From assembly GCA_025617745.1 (NCBI GenBank), contig CM046868.1:16620615-16684614 (forward strand): a stretch of 64,000 nucleotides of DNA, read 5' to 3'. A program made the translations under genes and the position numbers. The stretch comes from Heliocidaris erythrogramma. Taxonomy: Eukaryota; Echinodermata; Echinoidea; Camarodonta; Echinometridae. The notes under the pieces are model-generated. The model had not been told where the DNA came from and did no database searches. It worked only from the letters and a program-made list of their open reading frames with translations. Positions 1 through 9,616 of the stretch are shown here, one piece after another. How positions within the stretch are numbered: position 1 is the stretch's first letter; each line of letters begins with the position of its first letter.

Positions 1-369
1 TGAGGTAAAGCTCAGAGTCGCCAAATTTCATATTATTGATACATGTATGATCAAACTTGTTTCAGGGACGGCCTCCTCTTGATGCCAAAAGTGCTCGGAA
101 CACACAACACTGCGGTCACTCGGCCCCTTCCAATGGGTGCGAGTTAATTTTACTTTTGCGGTCCATTTCCTTCTTATATTTGGGTCTTTAGGGAATAAAT
201 GATGACATAAATGGTACCCTGGGGTACCAAATAAAAATCGGCCATTTTTTTGAATTATTTAATTTTTTTTTAGGGCTGTACCCTGGGTTACCAAAAAGTG
301 GGAAATTATTTTGGTGTGATTTTTTCAACATTCAATTGTGTCCCATGTTCTTGTAAAACATCCTATAAG
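1..369. other. Non-coding; GGTACC-type palindromes
   Basis: No coding sequence is supported. The stretch holds near-palindromes GGTACCCTGGGGTACC near 211 and TGTACCCTGGGTTACC near 278, which resemble GTACCCCGGGGTAC near 930. A short T-rich run lies between them. Confidence 0.5.
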
Positions 370-655
370 TCATGTATTTTTCTCAAATTCATTGTTGTTG
401 TGAGTAATTATTCTATTATTGATTTCTATTTCTTCGATTTGAGAGAGGGATTGGGCCAGCAGTGTCATAATAACACCATCAGCCTGCTCCTTGTCTCCCC
501 CGTTACTCGCCTTCCTAAAAACCGCTACCATGTACACAGATCGATCAACGGCCTGCTCGTCCCCCAACTTCTGTATTGCACGATATCGTGCTCTTTCAAC
601 TTTCTCGGTCCTTGGAATCTTCCGTCTTTTACGCCCTTTCCCTTACAGTAAATTT
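370..655 (-). CDS. Possible coding segment with BESS-like tail
   Basis: The minus strand is open here and reads a basic, helical stretch (RKRRKIPRTEKVERARYRAI) followed by an acidic stretch and the hydrophobic pattern VIMTLLAQSLSQIEEIEINN. That last part has the spacing of a BESS protein-interaction motif, which often closes MADF or THAP-type DNA-binding proteins. It lies 300 bases downstream, on the same strand, of the THAP-like exon. A TAA stops the frame upstream and no strong acceptor was found, so this is a weak call: it could be chance or a decayed 3' exon. The motif match is by eye only. Confidence 0.2.
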
Positions 656-950
656 CCGTATCCACCATTATCTAAGTTTGAAAGTTTGACAGCTAAAATA
701 CAGTAACGATGAAGTGATGTTTTAGGAAGAAGTGAAATAAAAGCAAGTTCTAAAGCCGTGGGAGCTAACTATAGCCACTGCGCTTGTGAGGGCTGCTAGC
801 AGCTGGCGCGAGCAGCAGTACAGTGCATGCACACCATGCATAATAACACTGCACTGTTAACATGCATTGTGACTACGTACACGCACTGGGGTTGTATTCG
901 AGTGGACGTGAGATGGTGCTACACAACGTGGTACCCCGGGGTACAACGAT

Positions 951-1040
951 ACCCCGGCGTACCGCGTGGTGCATCAAATGTAGACCGACACCCTCCTTTG
1001 TGGTGTTGCTGCAACCTGCAACAACGCAGCGTTGCGGCAT
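951..1040 (-). CDS. THAP zinc-finger first exon (partial)
   Basis: The minus strand starts with ATG at 1040 and reads MPQRCVVAGCSNTTKEGV followed by GLHLMHH. This is the typical N-terminus of a THAP domain: start Met, first Cys pair (C5, C10), the AGCSN core and the L-H step. THAP domains are C2CH zinc-binding DNA-binding modules found in nuclear regulators and in some DNA-transposon proteins. The second half (Cys-x2-His and the AVPTIF-like end) is absent in this frame, so the segment is either exon 1 ending near GCG|GTACGC or a truncated copy. A CRE palindrome lies about 105 bases upstream. The family call is good; completeness is not. Confidence 0.45.
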
Positions 1041-1146
1041 ACTTCGCTTTAGAGGTGGTTTTCGAGGTGGTATATACAACAGCAAGTTAGTTTGCACATG
1101 TGATACATATGCCATATTGTAAACAAGCATCGGCAATGTCGGTTTG

Positions 1147-1154
1147 TGACGTCA
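1147..1154. promoter_or_regulatory. CRE/ATF palindrome TGACGTCA
   Basis: A perfect TGACGTCA sits about 105 bases upstream of the THAP-like ATG on the minus strand. Toward the plus side, TTTAAAAGGGGGCGGAG at about 1190 combines a TATA-like and a GC-box-like word. Together they look like a promoter, possibly bidirectional. Binding is inferred from motif knowledge only. Confidence 0.35.
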
Positions 1155-1159
1155 CACGT

Positions 1160-2546
1160 CCATCATGCTCGCGGAACGAGAATTCAGGGTTTAAAAGGGG
1201 GCGGAGCTTAGCAGACAGTTTTGGACATGAATACCTGGGGGAAATATTATTTTAAAAATATTTTGATACGTATTTATTGCAAACGGAAGTCATTTTTCAA
1301 TTTAGATGAGTATCATGTACAAAATACCAAGAATTATAATTTCATAAAAGGGGACCTTTAAAGATATAGGGTCAGGACGGATATGATAGAGGTTTGTGGT
1401 TTAGGGTTAGGGTTAGGTATAGCGTTGGGTCCAGGGTATACATTAGAAATTCAGAATTAAAAAGTGACCCCTAGTCAATTACTGCTAGAGCATATGTTGT
1501 ACTATAAGTAGTCATTCTTTTCCTCTACACTCAATGTTATGCTGAACTACTGAAGAGCTGTACTTTATTCAGAACTGTTTGCGTATGTTTCTTGCCGCAA
1601 AAATGGTCACCATTAAAATTCACAAGATTGCGGTCTTACAACAGCCTGCGTTAAACAGTACCTACACGGATGTGCACATATAGGACAATATTAGTTTACT
1701 CAGATACTGCTTTCATTTCTATGCATATCATGCAGTTATTCTCTACCAAATCAACCTCTGATATAAAACTACTCTGTTTCACAAATTTCATTTAATTCTA
1801 TGGGAATTTTGCTCTTTTGTGATTAACAGAATTCAAGATTATTTGTATTTTAATAAGGAAGCAAGATTGTACTTTTGAGGTCAAAGGGGAATATTTGTAA
1901 AAAAATGTAAGAACAAAACCAATCTCTTCTGAATTACTTGAAATAGTAAGAATCTGTATCATTCCAAGCACAGAAAATGAATTTGAGTTTAAAGGGTAAC
2001 ATGAATCAAAGCCAGTCTTATTTTGTTCCTTACAATGTGTTTTTGACTCGATTGTTTTGTTGTGACGAAGAGCCAGCTGCAAAGGCGATCTTGAATAAGG
2101 AGACTATTGTGGAAACCCCAGTCTCCCGTAATTGTTTCTAGCAGCGATTGACGTCTTGTCAAGGTCTGTTGCTGTCATGAATATGCGCAGATCAATGGAT
2201 AAGAGACTTCTTCACTAATGGGGGACAGAATCGTTGAAAGCAGATTGTGCGAACGTGCCCCTAGAAGCAGGAAACGCATACAGACATGCACAATAGTACC
2301 TTATCCTGGTGCTTCTCAGACGTACAATGTAGTGTAAATAATCAACATGAGAGGACAATGTGAAATGCCTTCAGCACAGATGCAAAAGTCAAACTTTTTG
2401 AAAAATTGCTCCTTTTACACAGAATTAAATGTAGGATTACACTGACCTTCAGCCCTGGAAGTCCTACACACTTAACCTTTTAGCTAGAGGGTAAATATGT
2501 CTAAAAAGTGATTTATACACAAAAAGATTTTGAGATGTGCACTTAC
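1160..2546. other. Non-coding; short telomere-like tract
   Basis: No gene is supported. At 1401-1417 there is a short interstitial telomere-like tract, TTAGGGTTAGGGTTAGG. The remainder is AT-rich unique-looking sequence. Confidence 0.5.
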
Positions 2547-2611
2547 CTTGCTCTATCGTCTCTCCCCATAGATGACCGTATCAGGGTATCAAACCTGTCC
2601 TTTTGTAGATC
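2547..2611 (-). CDS. 65-nt internal exon of an unidentified gene
   Basis: On the minus strand a pyrimidine tract ending CTTTCCTTGCTATCAG leads into 65 coding bases and then CAAG|GTAAGTG, a near-consensus donor. Only one frame is open; it reads DLQKDRF-DTLIRSSMGRDDRA, a charged helical segment. The exon is phase 0 at its start and leaves two bases at its end. Both borders and the single open frame make a real internal exon likely. I do not recognise the protein, and no neighbouring exon could be joined to it. Confidence 0.45.
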
Positions 2612-2619
2612 CTGATAGC

Positions 2620-4443
2620 AAGGAAAGGAAAGAGACAAACAGTCATATCTTGTACACACCACCAAACACAAATATGGGCCAAGTTAGTGGAATCCCAAAA
2701 TGTTCAGAGGAAAGAGAATTAGCCCCCCGCTTATATGCCTTAATTATGTAGTCCTTGCACGCTGTATGGTCATGTTATTATCAATGCTGTGTGGGAGTCT
2801 GCAGTCTTAACAGGCTAATGTGTAGCGTCCTGATGGTGGCGATCGTCCTATAAGTTGACATGGCTCGTCGGGAGCTGTTACGTCTCCACCAGTAATACCT
2901 CATGTAGATTTTCCAGGCGCGATGACACATAGTGCAGGGAAGCGTTTCAACAGAATATCCACGACTGGACGGAGGGATCGTACGGGAGTACGATGATTAA
3001 AGGGCAGCAAGTCACCAACATTGACTAAACTGTGCTTCACCAATTCTCATACAAACACACATACATCCGTTTCATACATTCATGCAAATTTAATGCCTTG
3101 GTAAAAGCTAAGTGGATATTTTACACAATTGAAACATTCTAAACAAAACACTCTAGATAAAGTACAGCTGCATGTAGACATGTACAAATGTCATTTGGGC
3201 TGAATATTGCATATTTCATCATCAGAAATAGATCAGAAAATTGGGAGAGAAAGTGCTGCTAAGATTAGACTGAAATAGGAAGGTGTCCATAGCTGTGACG
3301 TGATTGGCAGGGCCTGCAGCTAATCAAGCCCCTTCCTCCCCCATTTCCCCCTTCTGTAATAGACTGTTCTTGAACGCAAAGTGGCCTTCACTCAGCCAGT
3401 GTGTGAGGTGCAGTGTGCAGTGTGAGGGCGATAGTCTCCTATCAGCTACCTACAAACCAAAGTCTGTCCAGTAGTACTATCAACACAATAAAAACTACTT
3501 TCAAAAAATAAAATCAAGGGTAATTTCAAAGGCCTGTTGTACTGCCCATAGAAATCAGGTTCTGATTATGTAATACACCATTGTAATGTTCGCACTTTTC
3601 TAAAGGTGATAGACAGGGCTAATGAAATTGCCTTCAGTTGATTTTTCAAAAGTATATTTTATCATGTTTATCTCTGTTTTACAATAGAGTCTGAGATATG
3701 AGCCTATACTTTGAGTCAACATTACACTGCAGACTTACTGAAAAGGGTGACTAATTACAGGTCGAAATATAAACCTGATGTAAGTACCAAAAGAAAACAT
3801 CACTGAATGAACATTAATCAACATGATTCAAATAATCTGCAGTAATCTATCAATAGCATTTTCATTTTCATCCAACTTGGCTTCTGTGCATGGGGTTTTT
3901 ATGCTATTTTATAATTTCTTCATACTCCTTATTGGAACATGTAACCGCTAACCTATAGAATGCAGTGTAGACTTGACTTTGTATATGTTTACGCAAATCA
4001 TTTTTAAGGTGATTGGTCCCTTACAAAAACATTGTGCCAGAAGACAAGGCTTATTATTTAAATGTATTTGAAAGGGACAATTTGTTAGTTCCCACCCCCC
4101 CCCCCCCCCCCAACAAATTTTCAAACAAGTAAAAAAAGTTTGGGGCATACAAACCAACTACAAAGAATGAAACTGTCCAAAATCTTTAAATCAAATGAAA
4201 TGTGGCCAAAATTTTTGCTAGCTCACTTTGCACACTCGCAAATAGCTTTGAATTCATTGTGCTACTTCTAATGACACTTCAATGAAGCAAAGCAAAGAAT
4301 AATATTATATCAAAATCTTAAGTTACAAATTATGAAGAGATAAATTAAAGGAGCATTAATCTAGCCGAACACCCCCACCCTCACCCCCTGGACCGAAATA
4401 AGGACAAGGAAACATGATTTTCTTGCCACCGCCCCCCCCCCCC
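2620..4443. other. Non-coding, homopolymer tracts
   Basis: No gene is supported. There is a C tract at about 4085-4099 and another at about 4431-4442 just outside the inverted-repeat block. AACCGCTAACCTATAGAATGC near 3945 is repeated in inverse near 39334, marking a dispersed repeat. Confidence 0.4.
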
Positions 4444-4450
4444 AAGTCTA

Positions 4451-4857
4451 TGGGGCGCCAAGTGTTCACCAAGTTATTCTGTGCAAACTTGCCTGATTTT
4501 GTGACAAAATTCACTCAAAACTTGTTTTTGTTACAAAATAATTGAACAGCAATTCATTTTGTAACAAAATGAATTTTAAAAGGTAATTTTGTTACAAAAA
4601 TCAGTCTGTTACAAAATGAACATGTCCAATTATATTTTGTAATGAAAATTATTTTGTCCTTTCTCATTTTGTAACGAAAATAATTTTGTTACAAAATTAA
4701 CGTGACAAAATTCTTTTGTCCATTTTCATTTTGTAACAAAAATCCTTGTTACAAAATGAACATAACAGAATCATTTTGTTCATTTTTATTTTGTAACAAA
4801 AATCATTTTGGTACAAAATTATTTTGTCCATTTTCATTTTGTAACGAAAATAATTCT
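4451..4857 (+). repeat. Left inverted arm of repeat block
   Basis: Tandem, diverged ~50-base units alternate TTTTGTAACAAAAT-type palindromes with CATGTCCAATTATATTTTG or CCATTTTCATTTTG spacers. The same order, inverted, is found at 15655-16037. The arm stops at TTCTGTTAC, 25 bases before the DIRS-1 terminus. Confidence 0.6.
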
Positions 4858-4881
4858 GTTACTTTACTAAGTTATGACAAA

Positions 4882-5060
4882 CAAGAAAATTATAACTAAT
4901 TTTACTAGATAAATCTATGTATCTACCTATTTGCTAGTTTCCCAAACTATGCCGTCATTCGAGAAAAACTAAGTCTGAAACGCGCATGCCCCTGCCCGCG
5001 CACGCGCTCCCCGTCCACCAATTATGATCGCGCAGCCGCCATGCTCTTCCTCTTCCGAGC
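4882..5060. repeat. DIRS-1 left terminal repeat
   Basis: This stretch matches the left end of DIRS-3 (30014-30200) and, inverted, the right end of DIRS-3 (35939-36097). It carries the words CTATGTATCTACCTATTTGC and GCCGTCATTCGAGAAAAACT. Confidence 0.75.
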
Positions 5061-5117
5061 AGTCAGAGACAGAGTCTAGGACATGTTGTCAGACAAGGAG
5101 AAGGGCTGGAGGGAGGG

Positions 5118-5215
5118 ACATAGGTAGATACATAGATTTATCTAGTAAATAACAAAATTAGTTATAATTTTCTTGATTTACAGCAATAAATCAATGTATC
5201 TACCTATTTGCTAGA
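5118..5215. repeat. DIRS-1 internal complementary region
   Basis: The complement of the left end (…TTATAATTTTCTTG, to 5175) is fused directly to the complement of the right end (ATTTACAGCAATAAATC…, from 5176). This end-to-end junction is the hallmark ICR of DIRS elements, thought to template completion of the termini and circle formation. It lies just beyond the YR stop, at the 3' end in coding orientation, as in the family. Confidence 0.85.
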
Positions 5216-5260
5216 ATAGCACGGATAAAAACCCGGGTGGCATGTCCCAGGACGGGAGAA

Positions 5261-6616
5261 CTAACGCGGGGCAGAAAGGGAAGACGAAGCAGCTCTCAGA
5301 CCAGAGGTAGCAAACCTAACCTCACCCGAAGGAACATCCTTAAGATAGAAGGATGTGAAGGAGGTAGGGGAACGCCAAAAGGCAGCCCGCAAGATATCTT
5401 CCAAAGGAATACCCTGAAAAAGCGCCCAGGAAGTAGAAACACTCCTGGTATCGTGCGCTCTTGGAGGATTCTCAGACAGAAGAGCCTCCGAACCCGCAGC
5501 TTGGATAGCCTCGACAATCCAACGGGAGATAGTCTCCCGTGACGCTGGGGAATAAGGGTGACGGGAAATGAGAAAGAGCTGATCATCCTTACGAAAGACC
5601 TTAGTCCTATCCAAGTACCATTTGAGAGCCCTAACAGGGCACCAAGATTTATCCTCTTTGACAGAGGTCTCAAGAACACTTCGATCGAGCCAGAAGAATC
5701 CGTCTGATTCTTGGCAATAAACGAAGGTCGAGGGACAAGACGTACACCTTGCCTTTCCCATCTGATATGCCCGGGCGCCGTAGAGAGAGCCTGAATAGTG
5801 CTTCTCCTCTGCCCAGAAGCAATAGCGACAAGAAAGGCGGTCTTAATCGAGAGATGGTGTAACGACGCTTTGCACAACGGCTCAAAGGGCGGTTTGGCCA
5901 AAGCGTCCAAAACCAAAGGAAGGCTCCACGCAGGAGTCAACTGGCGATTTTCTGGTCGTTTTAAGAAGAACGACCTCAGCAAATGGGTCAAGAAGGGAGA
6001 GTTTGAAACTCCCGTACCATCAGAAAATCCAAGGTGAACCGCAGCAATAGCTGAACGGTATCCACGAATGGTAGAGAGAGATCTACCCTTATCGAAAAGT
6101 GCGATCAGGAAATCCGCAATAGCACCGACCGGGGCAGAACGGGGAGAAATTCCCGTCTCCCCACACCAAGCATGGAAGGCTTCTAATCTCGAGTCGTAAA
6201 CAGCTCGGGTAGATTCTCTTCTACTCTGGACTATGAACTGGGAGGCTCTCTCTGAGAGTCCTGCAGTCCTCGCATCCTCCCCGACAGAGGCCAAGCGGTC
6301 AAATGTAGAGCCGCTGGACGAAGGTGGAGGATCCCCGATAGGGGCTGAGCTATGAGGTCTGCTCTCCGGGGAAGGGAGAGTGGCCGACCGTCCAGCAGAG
6401 ACAGAAGAAGAGGAAACCAAGGTCTCCTCGGCCAACAAGGTGCTGTGAGCAGAACCCACGCCTGATCCTCCTGAATTTTCCCCAGGACCTGAGGAATTAA
6501 GGAGACCGGCGGAAAGGCGTAACCCCGGAAGTTCCCCCACTGAAGGGAGAACGCATCGAGGGCCCAAGCTTCCGGATCTCGCACTCGAGAGCAGGCGATG
6601 ATTGAGAGATGTCGCA
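5261..6616 (-). pseudogene. DIRS-1 tyrosine recombinase, frameshifted
   Basis: The N-terminal SAM-like part (RASQFIVQSRREST … STIRGYRSAIAAVHLG) and first catalytic Arg (ASGQRRST) are read in the frame that runs on from RNase H. The C-terminal part (AHDTRSVSTSWALF, Tyr in FTSFYLKD) is in the frame ending at 5261. A deletion of about 16 bases near 5665, relative to DIRS-3, causes the shift. YRs cut and rejoin DNA through Arg-His-x-x-Arg-Tyr and integrate the circular DIRS intermediate. All catalytic residues are still visible, but the reading frame is broken. Confidence 0.75.
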
Positions 6617-7032
6617 CACAGATCTATCTCTAGAGGGACCCAGACTGAACTGAGGTAATCAAAGACCTCTTGATTCAGTGTCCACTCGGAGGGAAGGCAC
6701 ATGCCCCGGGACAGAAAATCTACGATCAGATTGTCCTGGCAGGGAACATAGGCGGCGATGGGAATTACTCGGTGAGACCGACACCACCTCCAAAGCTTGG
6801 CGGTCAGATCGTTCAGAGTAGTGGAACGAGTCCCGCCTTGTCGGTTGATGTAGGCAGCAACAGTGGTGTTGTCCGTCAAAATCAGGACGGAGCAACCTAC
6901 AATCATGTTCTCGAAATGGCGGAGAGACATGAAGACTGCCATCAACTCCAATACATTGATGTGGGGCAAGGTGCACAGGTGTGACCAGTCCCCCGAGACC
7001 ACCTGGTCCGAACAATGGCCGCCCCACCCCAA
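6600..7032 (-). pseudogene. DIRS-1 RNase H and start of MT-like domain
   Basis: The frame starts MGWGGHC…, has the RNase H core (LELMAVF, ILTDNTTVAAYINRQGG, LIVDFLSRG) and runs without a break through SEWTLNQEVFDYLSSVWVPL into the EIDLCATSLNHR start of the MT-like domain. There it fuses to a different frame. The RT domain that should precede it is gone. Its intact RNase H-MT linker is useful as a reference for the frameshifted linker in DIRS-2. Confidence 0.7.
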
Positions 7033-7105
7033 AAGAGAGGCATCCGTCGAGATGGTGACTGACGGAAGGGGCGTGCGAAGAGACTTGCCTTGAAGAAGGA
7101 ACGAC

Positions 7106-7737
7106 TCAAGAAGGGAGAGTTTAAAACTCCCGAACCATCAGAAAAACCAAGGTGAACCGCAGCAATAGCTGAACGGTATCCACGAATGGTAGAGAGAGAT
7201 CTACCCTTATCGAAAATGGCGATCAGGAAATCCGCAATAGCACCGACCGGGGCAGAACGGGGAGAAACTCCCGTCTCCCCACACCAAGCCTGGAAGGCTT
7301 CTAATCTCGAGTTGTAAACAGCTCGGGTAGATTCTCTTCTACTCTGGACTATGAACTGGGAGGCTCTCTCTGAGAGTCCTGCAGTCCTCGCATCCTCCCC
7401 GACAGAGGCCAGGCGGTCAAATGTAGATTGGAGGATCCCCAATAGGGGCTGAGCTATGAGGTCTGCTCTCCGGGGAAGGGAGAGTGGCCGACCGTCCAGC
7501 AGAGACAGAAGAAGAAGAGGAAACCAAGGTCTCCTCAGCCAACAAGGTGCTATGAGCAGAACCCACGCCTGATCCTCCTGAATTTTCCCCAGGACCTGAG
7601 GAATTAAGGAGACCGGCGGAAAGGCGTAACCCCGGAAGTTCCCCCACTGAAGGGAGAACGCATCGAGGGCCCAAGCTTCCGGATCTAGCACTCGAGAGCA
7701 GTATCTCGGGAGGCGATGATTGAGAGATGTCGCAAAC
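7106..7737 (-). pseudogene. Duplicate DIRS MT/YR N-terminal fragment
   Basis: This is a second, almost identical copy of about 5988-6605. It encodes the MT-like segment (WALDAFSLQWGNFRGYAFPP) and the YR N-terminus (STFDRLASVGEDARTAGLSE). A small deletion near 7425 relative to 6310-6340 puts the two in one frame, making an artificial MT-YR fusion. It abuts DIRS-2 at 7737. Confidence 0.7.
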
Positions 7738-7950
7738 TTGTAAAATCAGCACTGATTTTCTTATTTACTATATAAATCTATATACCTACCTATTATGCCA
7801 GTAGTCTTGACTACGGGACCCCTTCGAGAATTTAACACAAATGAGTCACAATATTGTGCGCACCCCCCGTAATCCTATGGTCCCCTTCGCCACTCACGCG
7901 CGTCCACACGCCACGGCCATCTTCCTCTTTTGCGAGCAACCCCAAGTAGA
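7738..7950. repeat. DIRS-2 left terminal repeat (3' in coding sense)
   Basis: It shares GGGACCCCTTCGAGAATTTA, CACAATATTGTGCGCACC and CGCCACTCACGCGCGTC with the right end in inverse orientation, with a few mismatches. Confidence 0.85.
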
Positions 7951-7989
7951 AACATGTTGCTTGCAAGGTGAGGGGAAGGAGGGAGGGTC

Positions 7990-8085
7990 ATAGGTAGGTA
8001 TATAGATTCATATAGTAAATAAGAAAATCAGTGCTGATTTTACAAATTTACTGCAATAAATCATATATACCTACCTATTATGCCA
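7990..8085. repeat. DIRS-2 internal complementary region
   Basis: The complement of the left end (…GTGCTGATTTTACAA) runs directly into the complement of the right end (ATTTACTGCAATAAATC…), the junction lying at 8045/8046. It sits 68 bases beyond the YR stop codon. Confidence 0.88.
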
Positions 8086-8152
8086 GACCAGCGCCAACTC
8101 AAAGACCGGGGAGGCATGTTTCAAGCAGAAGGGAATAGGATTACACCGAAGA

Positions 8153-9616
8153 TTACAAAGAAGACACAGCGGCCTTCAAGGTGGCTGACGCAAACATAGC
8201 CTCACCTGCGGGAACATCCCTAAGGTAGCAAGAAATGAAGGAATTGGGCAAACGCCAATAAGCAGCCTTCAAAATATCATCAAGCGCCACACCTTGAAAC
8301 AGAGCCCAAGAAGTGCTGACACTACGAGTGTCATGAGCACGAGGCTTACTGTCGGATAAAAGAGCCTCTGTGCCAGCAGCCCTAATAGCCTCGACAATCC
8401 ATCTAGAAATGGAATCAAGAGAAGCAGGAGAAAAAGGCTCTCTAGTGATCAGGAACAACTGATCATCCTTACGATAAGACTTAGTCTTATCAATATACCA
8501 TTTGAGAGCCCTAACAGGACACCAAACTTTGTCCTCGCGCACTGACGAAAACCCAGAAAGCAGACAAAGAAAAATCTCAACAGGGCCAGAGGCAGCTGTC
8601 TGATTCTTGGCAATAAAAGAAGCCTTAGGAATCAATCTAACGCCTTTTCTCTCCCAGCGAACATGACCAGGAGTAAGGCAGAGAGCATGAAGAGTACTGC
8701 GCCTCTGCCCAGAGGCAATAGCTACCAAAAAGAGCGTCTTAACCGTAAGATGATGAAGCGAAGCTTCACCTAACGGTTCGAAAGGAGGTTTCGCCAAGGC
8801 CTCCAGGACCTTAGGCAGACTCCAAGACGGCACTAACCTAGAACAAGGAGGTCGTTTCAGAAAGAACGACCGAATCAAACCACTTAACAGCGGGGAATTG
8901 GAAATCCCCGAACCATCTGAGAAACCTGAATTAATGGCCCCGATCGCCGAACGGTAGCCTCGGATAGTAGAGATAGATCTCCCTTTGTCAAATAACGAGA
9001 TTAAGAAATCCGCAATTGAACCAATAGGAGCCTTAGAAGGGGTTTGATTTCTCTCTTTACTCCAAAGGAAAAAGACCGAGAGACGGGAATTGTAAATTTC
9101 CCTAGTAGAAACCCTACGACTGGACATTAAAAAGTCCGCGGCTCTATCAGAGAGACCCGACTGTCTTGCAGATTCCCTGACAGGGGCCAAGCAGTCAAAT
9201 GAAGAGACTCCGGACTGTGGTGAAGAATCCCCGATAGGGGCTGTAACACCAGATCCGCTCTTAACGGGAGAACGAACGGTTGAGCCCTTAGGAGGCTCAT
9301 AAGTTCCGGAAACCAATTCCTCCTGGGCCAAAAGGGAGCTATTACGAGCACCCGCGCCCAATCTTCCCTGATTTTCCGCAAGACACGCGGAATCAGTTGG
9401 AAGGGAGGAAAGGCGAATCCCTGAAGGTTCTCCCAGCTGAGGGAGAAAGCATCGAGAGCCCATGCTCCCTGATCGCGAACACGGGAGCAATACTTCGGCA
9501 GCTGGTGATTTAGCACCGACGCAAATAGATCTACTTCCAGTGGACCTAGGCAACTGCCTCCGGATGGAGCGTCCATTCCGATGGAAGATACCTGCCCCGA
9601 GACAGAAAATCCGCAA
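8153..9616 (-). CDS. DIRS-2 tyrosine recombinase (YR)
   Basis: A 487-codon open frame encodes a lambda-integrase-type recombinase that would insert the circular DNA intermediate. The first ~140 residues overlap the MT frame and may be partly non-functional; the conserved part starts near SDRAADFLMSSRRVSTRE (about 156). The SAM-like core has KGRSISTIRGYRSAIGA (211-227). The catalytic set is complete: Arg in ASGQRRST (about 305), His428-x-x-Arg431 in AHDTRSVSTSWALF, and Tyr464 in ISCYLRD. The true start is probably an internal Met or reached by readthrough. Long YR/pol overlap is normal for DIRS elements. Confidence 0.9.
   Translation of the reverse strand: MRIFCLGAGIFHRNGRSIRRQLPRSTGSRSICVGAKSPAAEVLLPCSRSGSMGSRCFLPQLGEPSGIRLSSLPTDSACLAENQGRLGAGARNSSLLAQEELVSGTYEPPKGSTVRSPVKSGSGVTAPIGDSSPQSGVSSFDCLAPVRESARQSGLSDRAADFLMSSRRVSTREIYNSRLSVFFLWSKERNQTPSKAPIGSIADFLISLFDKGRSISTIRGYRSAIGAINSGFSDGSGISNSPLLSGLIRSFFLKRPPCSRLVPSWSLPKVLEALAKPPFEPLGEASLHHLTVKTLFLVAIASGQRRSTLHALCLTPGHVRWERKGVRLIPKASFIAKNQTAASGPVEIFLCLLSGFSSVREDKVWCPVRALKWYIDKTKSYRKDDQLFLITREPFSPASLDSISRWIVEAIRAAGTEALLSDSKPRAHDTRSVSTSWALFQGVALDDILKAAYWRLPNSFISCYLRDVPAGEAMFASATLKAAVSSL
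9127..9560 (-). CDS. DIRS-2 MT-like domain (frameshifted from RT-RH)
   Basis: The segment reads GPLEVDLFASVLNHQLPKYC, then WALDAFSLSWENLQGFAFPP and WPRRNWFPELMSLL, ending at 9127. It corresponds to the Dam-like methyltransferase module that follows RNase H in DIRS pol proteins; the FAFPP stands where DPPY-type motifs occur. Compared with the intact linker in DIRS-1, about 17 bases are missing between PSEWTLHPE and GPLEVDLF, so this domain is in another frame than RNase H. It is either lost by a deletion or reached by frameshifting; I favour loss. Confidence 0.7.

Larger units (their letters stand above)
4882..7737 (-). mobile_element. DIRS-1: truncated, rearranged DIRS-type retrotransposon
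   Basis: The left terminus starts CAAGAAAATTATAACTAATT at 4882 and is followed by a ~170-bp terminal repeat, an internal complementary region (ICR) at 5118-5215, and minus-strand YR and RNase H coding. There is no right terminal repeat, and gag and most of RT are missing. At about 7105 the RNase H region is joined to a second copy of the MT/YR segment (7106-7737 repeats about 5988-6605), which is cut by DIRS-2 at 7737/7738. Either two DIRS copies recombined or an internal duplication occurred. Terminus and ICR match DIRS-3, so both belong to one family. Confidence 0.8.

Noticed and set aside
1401..1417. Chromosome end
   Set aside because: Only about three TTAGGG units; interstitial short tracts are common.
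2820..3000. Minus-strand segment with a GAG|GTATTA donor-like site
   Set aside because: No acceptor could be placed and competing frames are equally open.
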